Shown: in pieces, positions 26,025 through 33,776 of the stretch
How the letters are laid out: each line of letters begins with the position of its first letter
Position numbering within the stretch: position 1 is the stretch's first letter
Source of the DNA: a virus
DNA length: 64,000 bases
IMG/VR virus record: IMGVR_UViG_3300023257_000007
Coordinates: 284,223 to 348,222 of that record
Reading direction: 5' to 3' (one strand)
Position numbers and translations under genes: made by a program
Notes under the pieces: model-generated
The model's database searches: none
What the model saw: only the letters and a program-made list of their open reading frames with translations
What the model was told of the DNA's origin: nothing

Positions 26025-26478
26025 TTAAACCTTTAACAGGTGATATAATATGTGTATTATCCATAGATGCGACCAATCCTTCATTGAATTGATATTGAAC
26101 ACTTTCATACATTTTAGTATTCATTGCAGGACATATAATTCTAGGAGTTTCTTTTGGAAGAGCGATAAATGTACTAGTCACGAAATCATCAGCGATTCCA
26201 TGTGCAAATTTAGCCATAATATTAGCAGTTGCTGGTACACAGATAAAAGCATCACAATTTTGTGCTTCCACAATATGTGATACTATATTTGGATCATCAT
26301 TCGTAATATAATTACCTGATATAGTTCCTATAACTGTGGGAGTTATAAAATTTAGAGCATTTTTAGTTGTCATAACTCTAACAATATAACCAGAGGCTTT
26401 TAAACCTGAAATAACATCAGCAACTTTATAGGCTGATATACCACCACTAATGGCTATTAATATTGTTTTTGTGTTCAT
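26008..26478 (-). CDS. coaC: CoaC-like phosphopantothenoylcysteine decarboxylase, truncated
   Basis: This 156-residue flavoprotein has ISGGISAYKVADVIS for FMN binding and VSHIVEAQ with the catalytic-type His. PATANIMAKFAHGIADD and PAMNTKMYES with the key Asn motif follow. It ends SPVKGLMVKGK, where family members have a Cys-containing CGDxGxG loop; the Cys is missing. The frame runs into a remnant of another gene, so the end is probably lost. Full decarboxylation is doubtful. Confidence 0.8.
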   Translation of the reverse strand: MNTKTILIAISGGISAYKVADVISGLKASGYIVRVMTTKNALNFITPTVIGTISGNYITNDDPNIVSHIVEAQNCDAFICVPATANIMAKFAHGIADDFVTSTFIALPKETPRIICPAMNTKMYESVQYQFNEGLVASMDNTHIISPVKGLMVKGK

Positions 26479-26649
26479 TTATAAGTTCTTTATGCGATTT
26501 AATTTCAAAATAATCATCGAGAAATTTAATCAATTCTTTATATTATATTTTTCATCACCACTACTACTATATACTGTGAAAGATTTAACCGTAGATAAAT
26601 TAAGTCTTTTGTTCTTTACTTTTATCCAAAGATCTTGTTTATTATTCAT
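26447..26649 (-). pseudogene. Frameshifted paralog of 26642-26896
   Basis: An ATG at 26649 opens MNNKQDLWIKVKNKRLNLST and stops at 26530. The adjacent frame continues LIKFLDDYFEIKSHKELINE. Joined, it matches the order of the neighbour at 26642 (WIKL...FVDFLNKYFDVR). Confidence 0.6.
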
Positions 26650-26896
26650 ATTCTTCTATTGCCTCCTCAACTGTTCTTACATCAAAATATTTATTTAGGA
26701 AATCAACGAATTTCTTTCTATCATCTTCATTTCCAAACCAACAATCATGACATTCTTTTTCATAATCATAGAGTTCAATACAAAATGGCCCACTACCATA
26801 TTTTTTAAAGTATCTAATATTCTTTAAATTTATAGTATGCCCATTTTCCCCCTTCTCATTTAATTTAATCCAATAATCTTGTTCATTTAACGACAT
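26642..26896 (-). CDS. Small hypothetical protein
   Basis: This 84-residue protein starts MSLNEQDYWIKLNEKGENGH and has a CHDCWFG pair of Cys residues. A C-terminal helix ends VRTVEEAIEEYE. It could be a PH-like fold. A decayed paralog lies downstream. Confidence 0.6.
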   Translation of the reverse strand: MSLNEQDYWIKLNEKGENGHTINLKNIRYFKKYGSGPFCIELYDYEKECHDCWFGNEDDRKKFVDFLNKYFDVRTVEEAIEEYE

Positions 26897-26899
26897 ATC

Positions 26900-27145
26900 T
26901 TACATTTTAGGGTAAATAAATTCTTTTCTAACTTTAGTCTCTATAGTTACATAATTATCAGACAATTCAACAATTCTACCATCCATTCCATCTGAAAGTT
27001 GATTAAATTTAACATCATCACCTTTTCTCATACATTTTCTATATTTTCGAGCAATTCTCTCTTTTTTAACTGATTTTATAATTCTATAAAATATATAACC
27101 TATAATACAAATTATACCTATTGCAAATAATATTTTTATTGTCAT
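26900..27145 (-). CDS. Small single-pass membrane protein
   Basis: This 81-residue protein has an N-terminal hydrophobic segment (ILFAIGIICIIGYIFYRII). It is followed by basic residues and a small beta domain with DGMDGRIVELSDNYVTIET, reminiscent of YajC-like proteins. It overlaps the upstream gene by 4 bp. Confidence 0.6.
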   Translation of the reverse strand: MTIKILFAIGIICIIGYIFYRIIKSVKKERIARKYRKCMRKGDDVKFNQLSDGMDGRIVELSDNYVTIETKVRKEFIYPKM

Positions 27146-27300
27146 AATAATCCTAAATCTTTTCCATTAAGATAATCAGCTAATCTTTCTTTTAATATAT
27201 CGGCCAATTCATCTTCTGTTAATATTTCTCTTAATTTACTCATGATAATATCGTAATTTAATGGTTCATCAATACTACAAAAATCTTCATCATTACTCAT
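27142..27300 (-). CDS. Small C-tagged protein
   Basis: The frame has 52 codons: MSNDEDFCSIDEPLNYDIIM onward, ending NGKDLGLL, the C-terminal tag. Its TGA stop overlaps the ATG of the next gene. It is the first gene of the minus-strand run. Confidence 0.65.
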   Translation of the reverse strand: MSNDEDFCSIDEPLNYDIIMSKLREILTEDELADILKERLADYLNGKDLGLL

Positions 27301-27383
27301 TTATTCATTTATTTTTTAATCAACTGTAATATACAAAAAAATTTTAAATAAAAAAACGTGTTATAAAAATTAAGAAGTTTATT

Positions 27384-27393
27384 TTAATATATA
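27384..27393 (+). promoter_or_regulatory. Phage promoter motif TTAATATATA
   Basis: An exact copy lies 23 bp before the mini-ORF at 27417 and 63 bp before the gene at 27457. Confidence 0.5.
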
Positions 27394-27416
27394 TTTCAAA
27401 AGATCTTAATAGTTTA

Positions 27417-27452
27417 ATGAAAAATTACGAACAATTTATTAAAGAAATATAA
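27417..27452 (+). CDS. Orphan 11-residue leader mini-ORF
   Basis: ATG to TAA encodes MKNYEQFIKEI, almost a copy of the T4 capsid-targeting peptide MKTYQEFIAE. No protein body follows. The next gene begins 4 bp later with its own leader. It is either a remnant of a lost cassette or a functional short peptide. Confidence 0.5.
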   Translation: MKNYEQFIKEI

Positions 27453-27456
27453 AATA

Positions 27457-27858
27457 ATGAAACATTTAAAAACATATGAAAATATAAAAGATTTTGACAA
27501 AAATAAAGAAGATCTAATAAAAATGACAGTTAAATATCGAAATGAAATTGCTGATAAAATTTATAGTCTTGAAAAATATACCAAATCTAGAATAATAGAA
27601 ATACCATTTAATTCTCATCCTAAATATGATTTAATAAGAATTGAATGGTGTGATGTTGAAAAGATGACAAGTTTTGATATTGATATTGATATTTGTGCTG
27701 TTGGTGAAGGTTTAAACCACCTTGTTTTTTGGTTAAACCAAGGAAAAATTACTAAATCTCGTAATTTTAATAAGAAAGTTTACGATGAAATTATAAAAAC
27801 TATAATGGACGATAATTTAGAACAATATTTAATATCAAATAGAATGGGATTATTATGA
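27457..27858 (+). CDS. Double-tagged phage protein
   Basis: This 133-residue protein begins MKHLKTYENIKDFDK and ends ISNRMGLL, carrying both tags. The body has a beta-rich part (IDIDICAVGEGLNHLVFWL). It is convergent with the gene at 27860 and 1 bp apart. Function unknown. Confidence 0.75.
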   Translation: MKHLKTYENIKDFDKNKEDLIKMTVKYRNEIADKIYSLEKYTKSRIIEIPFNSHPKYDLIRIEWCDVEKMTSFDIDIDICAVGEGLNHLVFWLNQGKITKSRNFNKKVYDEIIKTIMDDNLEQYLISNRMGLL

Positions 27859-27859
27859 T

Positions 27860-28342
27860 TTATAATAAACCCATTTTTCTAGCTTCAAGTTTTTCTTCAA
27901 TATCAAAATCAGGATCGAATAAAATATCATATATTTTCAATATTAGATACTTCTGAATTTTATGTCCAAAATCATCTATATTATACTCATCATCACCTAT
28001 TTCATTCACAATTGATATGTGCCATAATTCTTTGATTTCAAAATCATCTTGTTTTTGTCCCATATAATGTTCATTTTTCCAAAATAAAATATATTTTATA
28101 TCCTTATTAAATCCTTCTTCTTCTAATTTAAATGGTTTTATTGGAATAAATACTTCGTAATCATTACCTTTTTTAATATGATATTTTGTGAATATTTTAG
28201 TAGCTTTATTGTAAAGTTTTTCTAATCAATCTTCAACAAGATCAATCATCTCTTTTTCACTTTTTTTCAATTTCTCCTTAGCATCTGCAACAATACTAAT
28301 ATATTCATCATATTTCTTTAATTTATTTCTTAATTCACTCAT
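27860..28342 (-). pseudogene. C-tagged protein interrupted by in-frame TGA
   Basis: A single frame runs from ATG 28342 (MSELRNKLKKYDEYISIVAD) to the tag EARKMGLL at 27860, broken only by TGA at 28226-28228 (codon 39). Both sides have the base use and style of coding sequence. TGA is a normal stop elsewhere in the window, so this is a nonsense mutation or readthrough. Translation could restart at the ATG at 28063 to give 67 residues. Confidence 0.65.
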
Positions 28343-28358
28343 ATTATTATTTATTAAA

Positions 28359-28384
28359 AAAGGTTACTATTAATAGTAACCTTT
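28359..28384 (-). terminator. Intrinsic terminator
   Basis: A perfect 12-bp stem, AAAGGTTACTAT with its complement around TA, is followed on the minus strand by a T run. It lies 39 bp beyond the stop of the gene at 28423. Confidence 0.8.
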
Positions 28385-28422
28385 GAAGTAAAGTCTTTAT
28401 GACTTGGCTTTAATCACCACGA

Positions 28423-28812
28423 TTAAAGGGTGTCTTTTTCCCAAGGAAGAACAGGATCTACCTTAATTGAATCTGGGATAATATCAAATGCTTTTACTAT
28501 ATTTTTCATAACTGAAGTAGATTCTTTATCATCATATGCTCTAAAATTAAAAGCATAAAATGTAGCTTGTCCTTCTTTTACTGTATCATTTACTTCACTA
28601 AGGTCTTGCCAATCAAAATTATCATTTTTAATATCATAATAATTTAATAATTTTTTAAGATTCTTAGTATTTTCCTCTTGTGAAGTAGTAATATTATTCA
28701 CCACAAAATTTACTTTATATAAATCACCACCGTCACCATCATTTTGACGAAATCCTATTTTACTACCGGGACCTTTATATTCATTTATAAAATCATTAAA
28801 TGTTGTTTTCAT
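28423..28812 (-). CDS. Leader-bearing protein (MKTTFNDFINE), unit 1
   Basis: The 129 residues are MKTTFNDFINE, then YKGPGSKIGFR and an unrelated alpha/beta body. The first 11 residues are identical to those of the next gene at 28830, while the rest differs. INE fits a prohead-protease cleavage site. It is probably a virion internal protein (inference). Confidence 0.7.
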   Translation of the reverse strand: MKTTFNDFINEYKGPGSKIGFRQNDGDGGDLYKVNFVVNNITTSQEENTKNLKKLLNYYDIKNDNFDWQDLSEVNDTVKEGQATFYAFNFRAYDDKESTSVMKNIVKAFDIIPDSIKVDPVLPWEKDTL

Positions 28813-29059
28813 TTTAATTGTTTAATTTTTTATGATTCAAATTTACATTTTACACCAAAAGGTTTAGCAATTTTTTTATATTTGTTTATTGTTTCTTCAT
28901 CACCAGAAATCATAAATATAACTTTTGAACTATCATCTTTTTCTAGGTTTTTATTATTATATTTTTTTTGTATTTCTTTTTTAAATCCAGATAAATCACC
29001 ATCTGTACAAACAAGGAAATCTTCATTTATAAAATCATTAAATGTTGTTTTCATTTTAA
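28781..29059 (+). repeat. 37-bp direct repeat covering two gene starts
   Basis: Bases 28781-28817 recur at 29023-29059 without a visible difference. The repeat covers the leader codons and a few bases upstream of the genes at 28423 and 28830. The identity stops where the proteins diverge. Confidence 0.85.
28830..29054 (-). CDS. Leader-bearing protein (MKTTFNDFINE), unit 2
   Basis: The 74 residues are MKTTFNDFINE, then DFLVCTDGDLSGFKKEIQKK and a small alpha/beta body ending CKFES. It resembles a short ferredoxin-like fold. A near-match promoter lies at 29075. Confidence 0.7.
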   Translation of the reverse strand: MKTTFNDFINEDFLVCTDGDLSGFKKEIQKKYNNKNLEKDDSSKVIFMISGDEETINKYKKIAKPFGVKCKFES

Positions 29060-29074
29060 ATTGTATATTTTATC

Positions 29075-29084
29075 TATATATTGA
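29075..29084 (-). promoter_or_regulatory. Near-match phage promoter motif
   Basis: TATATATTGA on the plus strand is one base off the motif complement and lies 20 bp before the ATG at 29054. It falls next to the end of the gene at 29089. Confidence 0.35.
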
Positions 29085-29088
29085 ATTT

Positions 29089-29862
29089 TTAAATTAGAAA
29101 TTCTTTATAAGATTTTATTTCATGAGTTGGAATAGTTGGACTTAATGTAGGTCTCTTTCTCTCTTTATTTTCTTTAGGTTCAACAGAATTATAAAAAAAT
29201 ACACTTAATCTATGTCTAATAAAATCTTTAGCATTTGATAATTTATCTGTTTCTCTATAATCACTAAAATCATCTTCAAGAGAATCAACATCAGATTTTT
29301 TCTTATATGTCATATCTGAATAATCATATAAATAATCATATTCAGGTAAAAATTTTATTTCAATATCTTTAGTAAATTCACCATTAATTTTGAAAACATT
29401 CATTTTATCATTCAAATCCATCAACTTTTCATAATCTTCCTTCTTTTTATTCCTATTAGTATAATATAAAACTAATGTACCATCAGTCATTGTAGATTTT
29501 TTACTATCATATTGCAATTTAATACCTTTATCTTTTAACCAAGCTTCTATAACTTCTGTTTCTAAAGGTTCAATAGCAACATCATAAAACAAATCATCAA
29601 TATTTTTTGATGTAACTTCACTATATGTCATTAATATTTCATCCTTTAAATCATTAATGAAATTCTTATATTTATCTTTTTGTTCTTTACTCCAATTTAT
29701 TAAAGGTTTTTCTTTCATAGGGTTAAATTTTTTATGTAATTTATACATTAAATTATTCCATTTACCATAAAGATTCTTAGAACCTAAAACTCTTAGGTCA
29801 CCATTCTTATAAAATTTTCTAAAATCTGTTTTCTCTGAATAATTTTCAAATCTGTAAATCAT
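29089..29862 (-). CDS. Hypothetical protein with leader-like C-terminus
   Basis: This 257-residue charged protein starts MIYRFENYSEKTDFRKF and ends THEIKSYKEFLI. The last nine residues look like a leader placed at the wrong end. A promoter motif lies 5 bp upstream of the ATG. Unrecognised. Confidence 0.65.
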   Translation of the reverse strand: MIYRFENYSEKTDFRKFYKNGDLRVLGSKNLYGKWNNLMYKLHKKFNPMKEKPLINWSKEQKDKYKNFINDLKDEILMTYSEVTSKNIDDLFYDVAIEPLETEVIEAWLKDKGIKLQYDSKKSTMTDGTLVLYYTNRNKKKEDYEKLMDLNDKMNVFKINGEFTKDIEIKFLPEYDYLYDYSDMTYKKKSDVDSLEDDFSDYRETDKLSNAKDFIRHRLSVFFYNSVEPKENKERKRPTLSPTIPTHEIKSYKEFLI

Positions 29863-29867
29863 GAAGC

Positions 29868-29877
29868 TATATATTAA
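29868..29877 (-). promoter_or_regulatory. Phage promoter motif, 5 bp from start codon
   Basis: TATATATTAA is followed on the minus strand by GCTTC and the ATG at 29862. The spacing allows essentially no untranslated leader. Confidence 0.5.
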
Positions 29878-29911
29878 ATTTTTAAAGCAAATTCATTTAA
29901 TATATTAAAAT

Positions 29912-29921
29912 TTAATATATA
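29912..29921 (+). promoter_or_regulatory. Phage promoter motif for HNH gene
   Basis: TTAATATATA lies 44 bp before the ATG at 29966, divergent from the motif at 29868. Confidence 0.45.
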
Positions 29922-29965
29922 AAATAATCTAAACCTTTTTCTTAATTAAAATTAGTAAGTAAATA

Positions 29966-30676
29966 ATGAAAATTTGTAGTAAATGTAAAGAAGAGAAACC
30001 AAAAGAAAATTTCTATAAATGTCTGAGTTCAAAAGATGGATATACATATAACTGCAAAGATTGCAAAAGATTGTTAGGTATCGAATATAGGGAGAAGAAT
30101 AAGGAAAAATTGAAAGAGTATAAGAAAGAGTATAATAAAAAAGCTAGAAAAAATTACCCAGAAAAGCACCAAGAATGGTTAAGAAATTATAGAAAGAATA
30201 ACAAAGAAAAAGTCAATTTAAATCAAAGAGAATATAGAAAGGATAATTCAGAATTGAAGGAGAAAAGAAATATCTATATGAAAGAAAAGAAAAAGAATGA
30301 TCCTGTTTTTAAATTAAAACACAGAATTAGGATAAATATTGTAACATCAATTAAAAATGGTGGTTATGTGAAGAAAAATAAAACAGAAGAAATACTAGGA
30401 TGTTCTTTTGAAGAATTTAAAAATCATATAGAATCACAATTCAAAGAATGGATGACTTTTGAAAATCATGGTAAATATAACGGTGAATTTGAAAATGGCT
30501 GGGATTTAGATCATATAATACCACTATGTATAGCTAAAACTGAAGAAGAAACCATAAAATTAAATCATTTTACAAATTTTCAACCATTGTGTAGTAAAAT
30601 CAACAGAGATGTTAAAAAAGGTAAAATTTTAAATCTCCCTACTCATCTCATCACACTCACAAAATTTTACCAATAA
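29966..30676 (+). CDS. HNH endonuclease, probably mobile
   Basis: This 236-residue protein has an N-terminal zinc ribbon CSKCKEEKPKENFY...YNCKDCKR (residues 3-35) and a long basic helical linker. The C-terminal HNH motif is GWDLDHIIPLCIAKTEEE, followed by NFQPLCSKINRDVKKG. It should cut double-stranded DNA. It sits opposite to its neighbours with its own promoter, and its last 48 bp overlap the HD gene, as expected of a free-standing homing endonuclease insertion. Confidence 0.85.
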   Translation: MKICSKCKEEKPKENFYKCLSSKDGYTYNCKDCKRLLGIEYREKNKEKLKEYKKEYNKKARKNYPEKHQEWLRNYRKNNKEKVNLNQREYRKDNSELKEKRNIYMKEKKKNDPVFKLKHRIRINIVTSIKNGGYVKKNKTEEILGCSFEEFKNHIESQFKEWMTFENHGKYNGEFENGWDLDHIIPLCIAKTEEETIKLNHFTNFQPLCSKINRDVKKGKILNLPTHLITLTKFYQ

Positions 30677-31120
30677 ATCAAAATATGGTTTATCTTCTAA
30701 AGCTTTTCTTTTAAATGGTCTTGACATCTTCTTAGAGTTATATAAGTGAATTCTCATGTGATCTTGGCAAACACCATAAACTGTTTCTTTATCAGTAGTT
30801 ATATCAGAAAACAAATCAAAATATTTATCAATATACTTTAATCCTGCTCTTTCATGCCCATAATTAGTTATCTTTCTCTTACCATTATCTAATTCAGTTA
30901 TTCTTTGAGTCTCTGGTTTACCTAAATCATGTAATATCGCACATACTAATAACTCAGGATGTTCAGGAAAATATTTTTTAGCGTGTTCAAACACTAACCT
31001 GTTATGTATATCAACCGGTCCTTCGGGGTGCCATTTTGGGTCTTGCTCACAATTAGCACACGCATCCCTTAATAATTTTGGGATTCTTTCCCATAATTCT
31101 TCAAACGTATAGTTTTTCAT
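30629..31120 (-). CDS. HD-domain phosphohydrolase
   Basis: This 163-residue protein has HNRLVFEH (H39), AILHDLGKPE with HD at 64-65, and YGHERAG, the metal-binding residues of the HD family. The start MKNYTFEELWERI is leader-like. Likely a nucleotidase or nucleotide second-messenger hydrolase. Its C-terminus overlaps the HNH gene end. Confidence 0.8.
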   Translation of the reverse strand: MKNYTFEELWERIPKLLRDACANCEQDPKWHPEGPVDIHNRLVFEHAKKYFPEHPELLVCAILHDLGKPETQRITELDNGKRKITNYGHERAGLKYIDKYFDLFSDITTDKETVYGVCQDHMRIHLYNSKKMSRPFKRKALEDKPYFDLLVKFCECDEMSREI

Positions 31121-31124
31121 AGTT

Positions 31125-31805
31125 TTATAAGTTTTCTTTTAAAATTTCAATTTTATCTGGGCTTATATTATCATAAGTAAAATAACCTAATCTATAATTT
31201 GGATCAGTATGTAATATTAACCTATCTTTATTGCAATCAATTTTTAATAAAAGGTAATTTTTATCATTTAAATCAGTATTTTTAAGTTTTTTCAAAAGAT
31301 TTTGATATTCATCAACTTCATCAAATAAATATAATCTTTCTGGATGTGCGGATAATCTCTTTTTAGATTTTGGATACAAACCTTTAGATAAAATACTCTT
31401 TTTATTTTTTTGTGGTGACAAGTGATATAATATATCTGGACAAATTATTGTATTTTTATATAACCCATCATCATATTTAGATTCATATTTAATTATAACC
31501 TCTTTAGTATTTGATGGTAATTTATCAATTTCCTTAAAACTATTCTTTTTATTATCTTTAAGTATAACCCAATAATATGAAGGAAAATATCCAAGAACAT
31601 AACATTGATGATTTGCTAATTCAACAATCTCAAAATCGTTAATATGTAAAGTTAAATTAAAATCTAATTTATCTATTATTTCTAATTCATATTTAACACC
31701 TATTTGATCTAAATAAGTAGTTAAAGTTGACTTATATATGTTTATATTATGAGTTGTTATTAACCCTTCTTTTATTTTTTCTATAAAATTCTCATACGTT
31801 TTCAT
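31125..31805 (-). CDS. Predicted ART-like fold protein with leader
   Basis: The 226 residues begin MKTYENFIEKIKEGL. The C-terminal half has ILYHLSPQKNKKSILSKGLY, then PKSKKRLSAHPERLYLFDEV and LHTDPNYRLGYFTYDNI, matching 4021 and 4774 motif by motif. This is the clearest of the three paralogs. A virion-packaged ADP-ribosyltransferase-like effector is inferred from leader plus fold pattern. Confidence 0.5.
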   Translation of the reverse strand: MKTYENFIEKIKEGLITTHNINIYKSTLTTYLDQIGVKYELEIIDKLDFNLTLHINDFEIVELANHQCYVLGYFPSYYWVILKDNKKNSFKEIDKLPSNTKEVIIKYESKYDDGLYKNTIICPDILYHLSPQKNKKSILSKGLYPKSKKRLSAHPERLYLFDEVDEYQNLLKKLKNTDLNDKNYLLLKIDCNKDRLILHTDPNYRLGYFTYDNISPDKIEILKENL

Positions 31806-31816
31806 AATATTAATTT

Positions 31817-32353
31817 TTAAATTTTAAAATATAACGCCCAACCTAATTCATAAATATCTGTGTCTCTTTTATCCCAACTATCAACATATTTCATCATATA
31901 TTGATATATCTTATCTTTTTTCTCAATTCCAGTAGCACCTATACAATATTCATCAACATCTAATATTGTATCTAGGTCTTGTAATATATATGACAACTTA
32001 CCAAAAACTTCCAAAGATTCATTAAGATGTGTTAGATATTCATAATTATCTTTATTAGAATCTTTTAAAGAAAATGATAGATGATATATTTTAGTATTTA
32101 GTTCTTTAAATAAATCAAACCTGTATTCTGTATTAGAATCCGTTATAAAGAAAATTTCATATTTATTATCTTTATTTTCTAATGTATATTTTGTTTTAAT
32201 ACCATCAAACATTTCATTAACTTTAACAAAATTGTTTAACAGTGTAGATTTACTATTAGAATGTATTGAATATTTATTTTTCTTATCAAGATAATAAGTA
32301 TCATATTTTTCTTGATAAGACATAAAATGTTCAAATTTAACTAATATATTCAT
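31817..32353 (-). CDS. Phage paralog family with YxIFFxTDSxTEYR motif
   Basis: This 178-residue protein has YEIFFITDSNTEYRFDL, then YHLSFSLKDSN and YEYLTHLNESLEV, as in the protein at 5782. In both places the gene is close to an ART-like gene, which suggests they travelled together. Confidence 0.6.
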   Translation of the reverse strand: MNILVKFEHFMSYQEKYDTYYLDKKNKYSIHSNSKSTLLNNFVKVNEMFDGIKTKYTLENKDNKYEIFFITDSNTEYRFDLFKELNTKIYHLSFSLKDSNKDNYEYLTHLNESLEVFGKLSYILQDLDTILDVDEYCIGATGIEKKDKIYQYMMKYVDSWDKRDTDIYELGWALYFKI

Positions 32354-32356
32354 ATT

Positions 32357-32836
32357 CTATTTAATCTGTTTTTCTTCTTTTGGGTCATCTTCAATCCTAA
32401 TTGGTACAAACAAATCATAACCATTATCATCTTCAAAATGGTTAATTTTGTCTTGTCTCCAACCAAATTTATATCTCATATATTGAAATTCTTGACCATC
32501 CCACATAGCAACATCACTGTTTCTACATTTACCATAATAATAAACACCAATCTGTAATTCATCTTTTGGTATTGATCCACATTCAATTAATTTATCAACT
32601 TGATATTGTTCAATAGGATTAGGAAGATTTGGTATATCTTCTTCAACTTTAAAAGGTTTAAGATTATCCCAATATTCTTTTAATATTCTTTTATTTTCTA
32701 TTTTTTGCCCTTCTTTAGTTTTTTGTAATACAATTGCTCTTATTTCAGGTTCAGCATCTTTTAATGATGTCATTCGATCTCCATATGACATATTCATATA
32801 TTTATCAACTTGTTCCATAGTTTTAATTTTATTCAT
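32357..32836 (-). CDS. Hypothetical protein
   Basis: This 159-residue protein has a helical first half (MNKIKTMEQVDKYMNMSYGD) and a second half with Tyr, Trp and Gly (GVYYYGKCRNSDVAMWDG). A promoter motif lies 20 bp upstream. No family recognised. Confidence 0.65.
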   Translation of the reverse strand: MNKIKTMEQVDKYMNMSYGDRMTSLKDAEPEIRAIVLQKTKEGQKIENKRILKEYWDNLKPFKVEEDIPNLPNPIEQYQVDKLIECGSIPKDELQIGVYYYGKCRNSDVAMWDGQEFQYMRYKFGWRQDKINHFEDDNGYDLFVPIRIEDDPKEEKQIK

Positions 32837-32855
32837 TTTCGGTCATTTTTATTTT

Positions 32856-32865
32856 TATATATTAA
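32856..32865 (-). promoter_or_regulatory. Phage promoter motif (minus strand)
   Basis: The exact motif complement lies 19 bp before the ATG at 32836 and directly after the terminator at 32872. Confidence 0.5.
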
Positions 32866-32871
32866 AAATTT

Positions 32872-32898
32872 AAAATGGTGTAAAAATTACACCATTTT
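32872..32898 (-). terminator. Intrinsic terminator
   Basis: The stem AAAATGGTGTAA with its exact complement around a 3-base loop ends the gene at 32902. The next transcription unit starts at once. Confidence 0.75.
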
Positions 32899-32901
32899 AT
32901 A

Positions 32902-33240
32902 TTATTCCGTTACTTCATCATATATATCTTCCACGTATTCTTTAGTTGGTTTAATTACATTTTCTTTCGTGTAATCTACACCTTTCCTAATTTTACTTCC
33001 AACTGTATCAGCGTTTAACGTGTTTCCCACATCTTCTTTAATTTTATTAATGTTTGAATCATTATCCCATGCATCTTTAAAAGCAGGAACAACTTCAGTT
33101 TTAAACTTGTTAACAGCTTCATTTAATTCTCTTTTCGTTTCTTTTGACATTATTTTCTTTTCTTCAGGATTTCCCAAATCAACGTACCAAAAAAGTAATA
33201 CAACAAGTATAAGTCCAGCGATTCCTAATATTTTTTTCAT
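32902..33240 (-). CDS. YtxH-like single-pass membrane protein
   Basis: The 112 residues comprise an N-terminal hydrophobic segment (LGIAGLILVVLLFWYV) and a long amphipathic charged helix ending EDIYDEVTE. The segment could be an uncleaved anchor. It resembles YtxH-type stress proteins only in layout. Confidence 0.55.
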   Translation of the reverse strand: MKKILGIAGLILVVLLFWYVDLGNPEEKKIMSKETKRELNEAVNKFKTEVVPAFKDAWDNDSNINKIKEDVGNTLNADTVGSKIRKGVDYTKENVIKPTKEYVEDIYDEVTE

Positions 33241-33302
33241 AGTTTTTAGTTTTTGTAGTTTATATTATCATAATATAAGAAATTTGTTCTTAAATAAAAA
33301 AT

Positions 33303-33312
33303 TTAATATATA
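33303..33312 (+). promoter_or_regulatory. Phage promoter motif, 5 bp from start codon
   Basis: TTAATATATA is followed by GAACC and the GTG at 33318, giving an ultra-short or leaderless transcript. Confidence 0.5.
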
Positions 33313-33317
33313 GAACC

Positions 33318-33776
33318 GTGAAATATCTAAAAAAATATGAACTACTCTCTAAAGATGAAAAAATCAAAGAGTGGGAAAAAATGCAGAATAATGTAGATTT
33401 AGTAAAAAAATTATTAAATCATGAAAAATTTCATTATCACATAAAAGATTTAATATTAAAAGATTTAAATACACAAATAAAAGACAGATTAGTTATAGTT
33501 GTGGCTGGTATATCACCAGGTATAGATGGTTGTGATATTCAAGTATCATTCCAGACAAATCCTTCAATAGGCGCATTTTATGGTAGACCTATTAACATGA
33601 ATGATGTTAAAAGTATATTAAAAAATATTGATAATGTTTCAGATGATGTGTTTCATTCACAACCATCATTTTTTATGAGTGAAGAAGATCTTATTTTTGT
33701 ATATAAATTTAGATTTGATGAATTTATTAAAAATAATAAGTGGATAACAGAAGGAGAGAATCTAGGATTAATGTAA
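33318..33776 (+). CDS. Double-tagged phage protein
   Basis: This 152-residue protein has a GTG start, N-terminus MKYLKKYELLSKDE and C-terminus EGENLGLM. It contains LVIVVAGISPGIDGCDIQVS, a beta-rich core. Its stop overlaps the next ATG (TAATG). Confidence 0.75.
   Translation: MKYLKKYELLSKDEKIKEWEKMQNNVDLVKKLLNHEKFHYHIKDLILKDLNTQIKDRLVIVVAGISPGIDGCDIQVSFQTNPSIGAFYGRPINMNDVKSILKNIDNVSDDVFHSQPSFFMSEEDLIFVYKFRFDEFIKNNKWITEGENLGLM

Noticed and set aside
33740-33775. Upstream extension of the gene at 33776
   Set aside because: It overlaps the previous gene by 36 bp and would bury the conserved MKYLKKYE leader.
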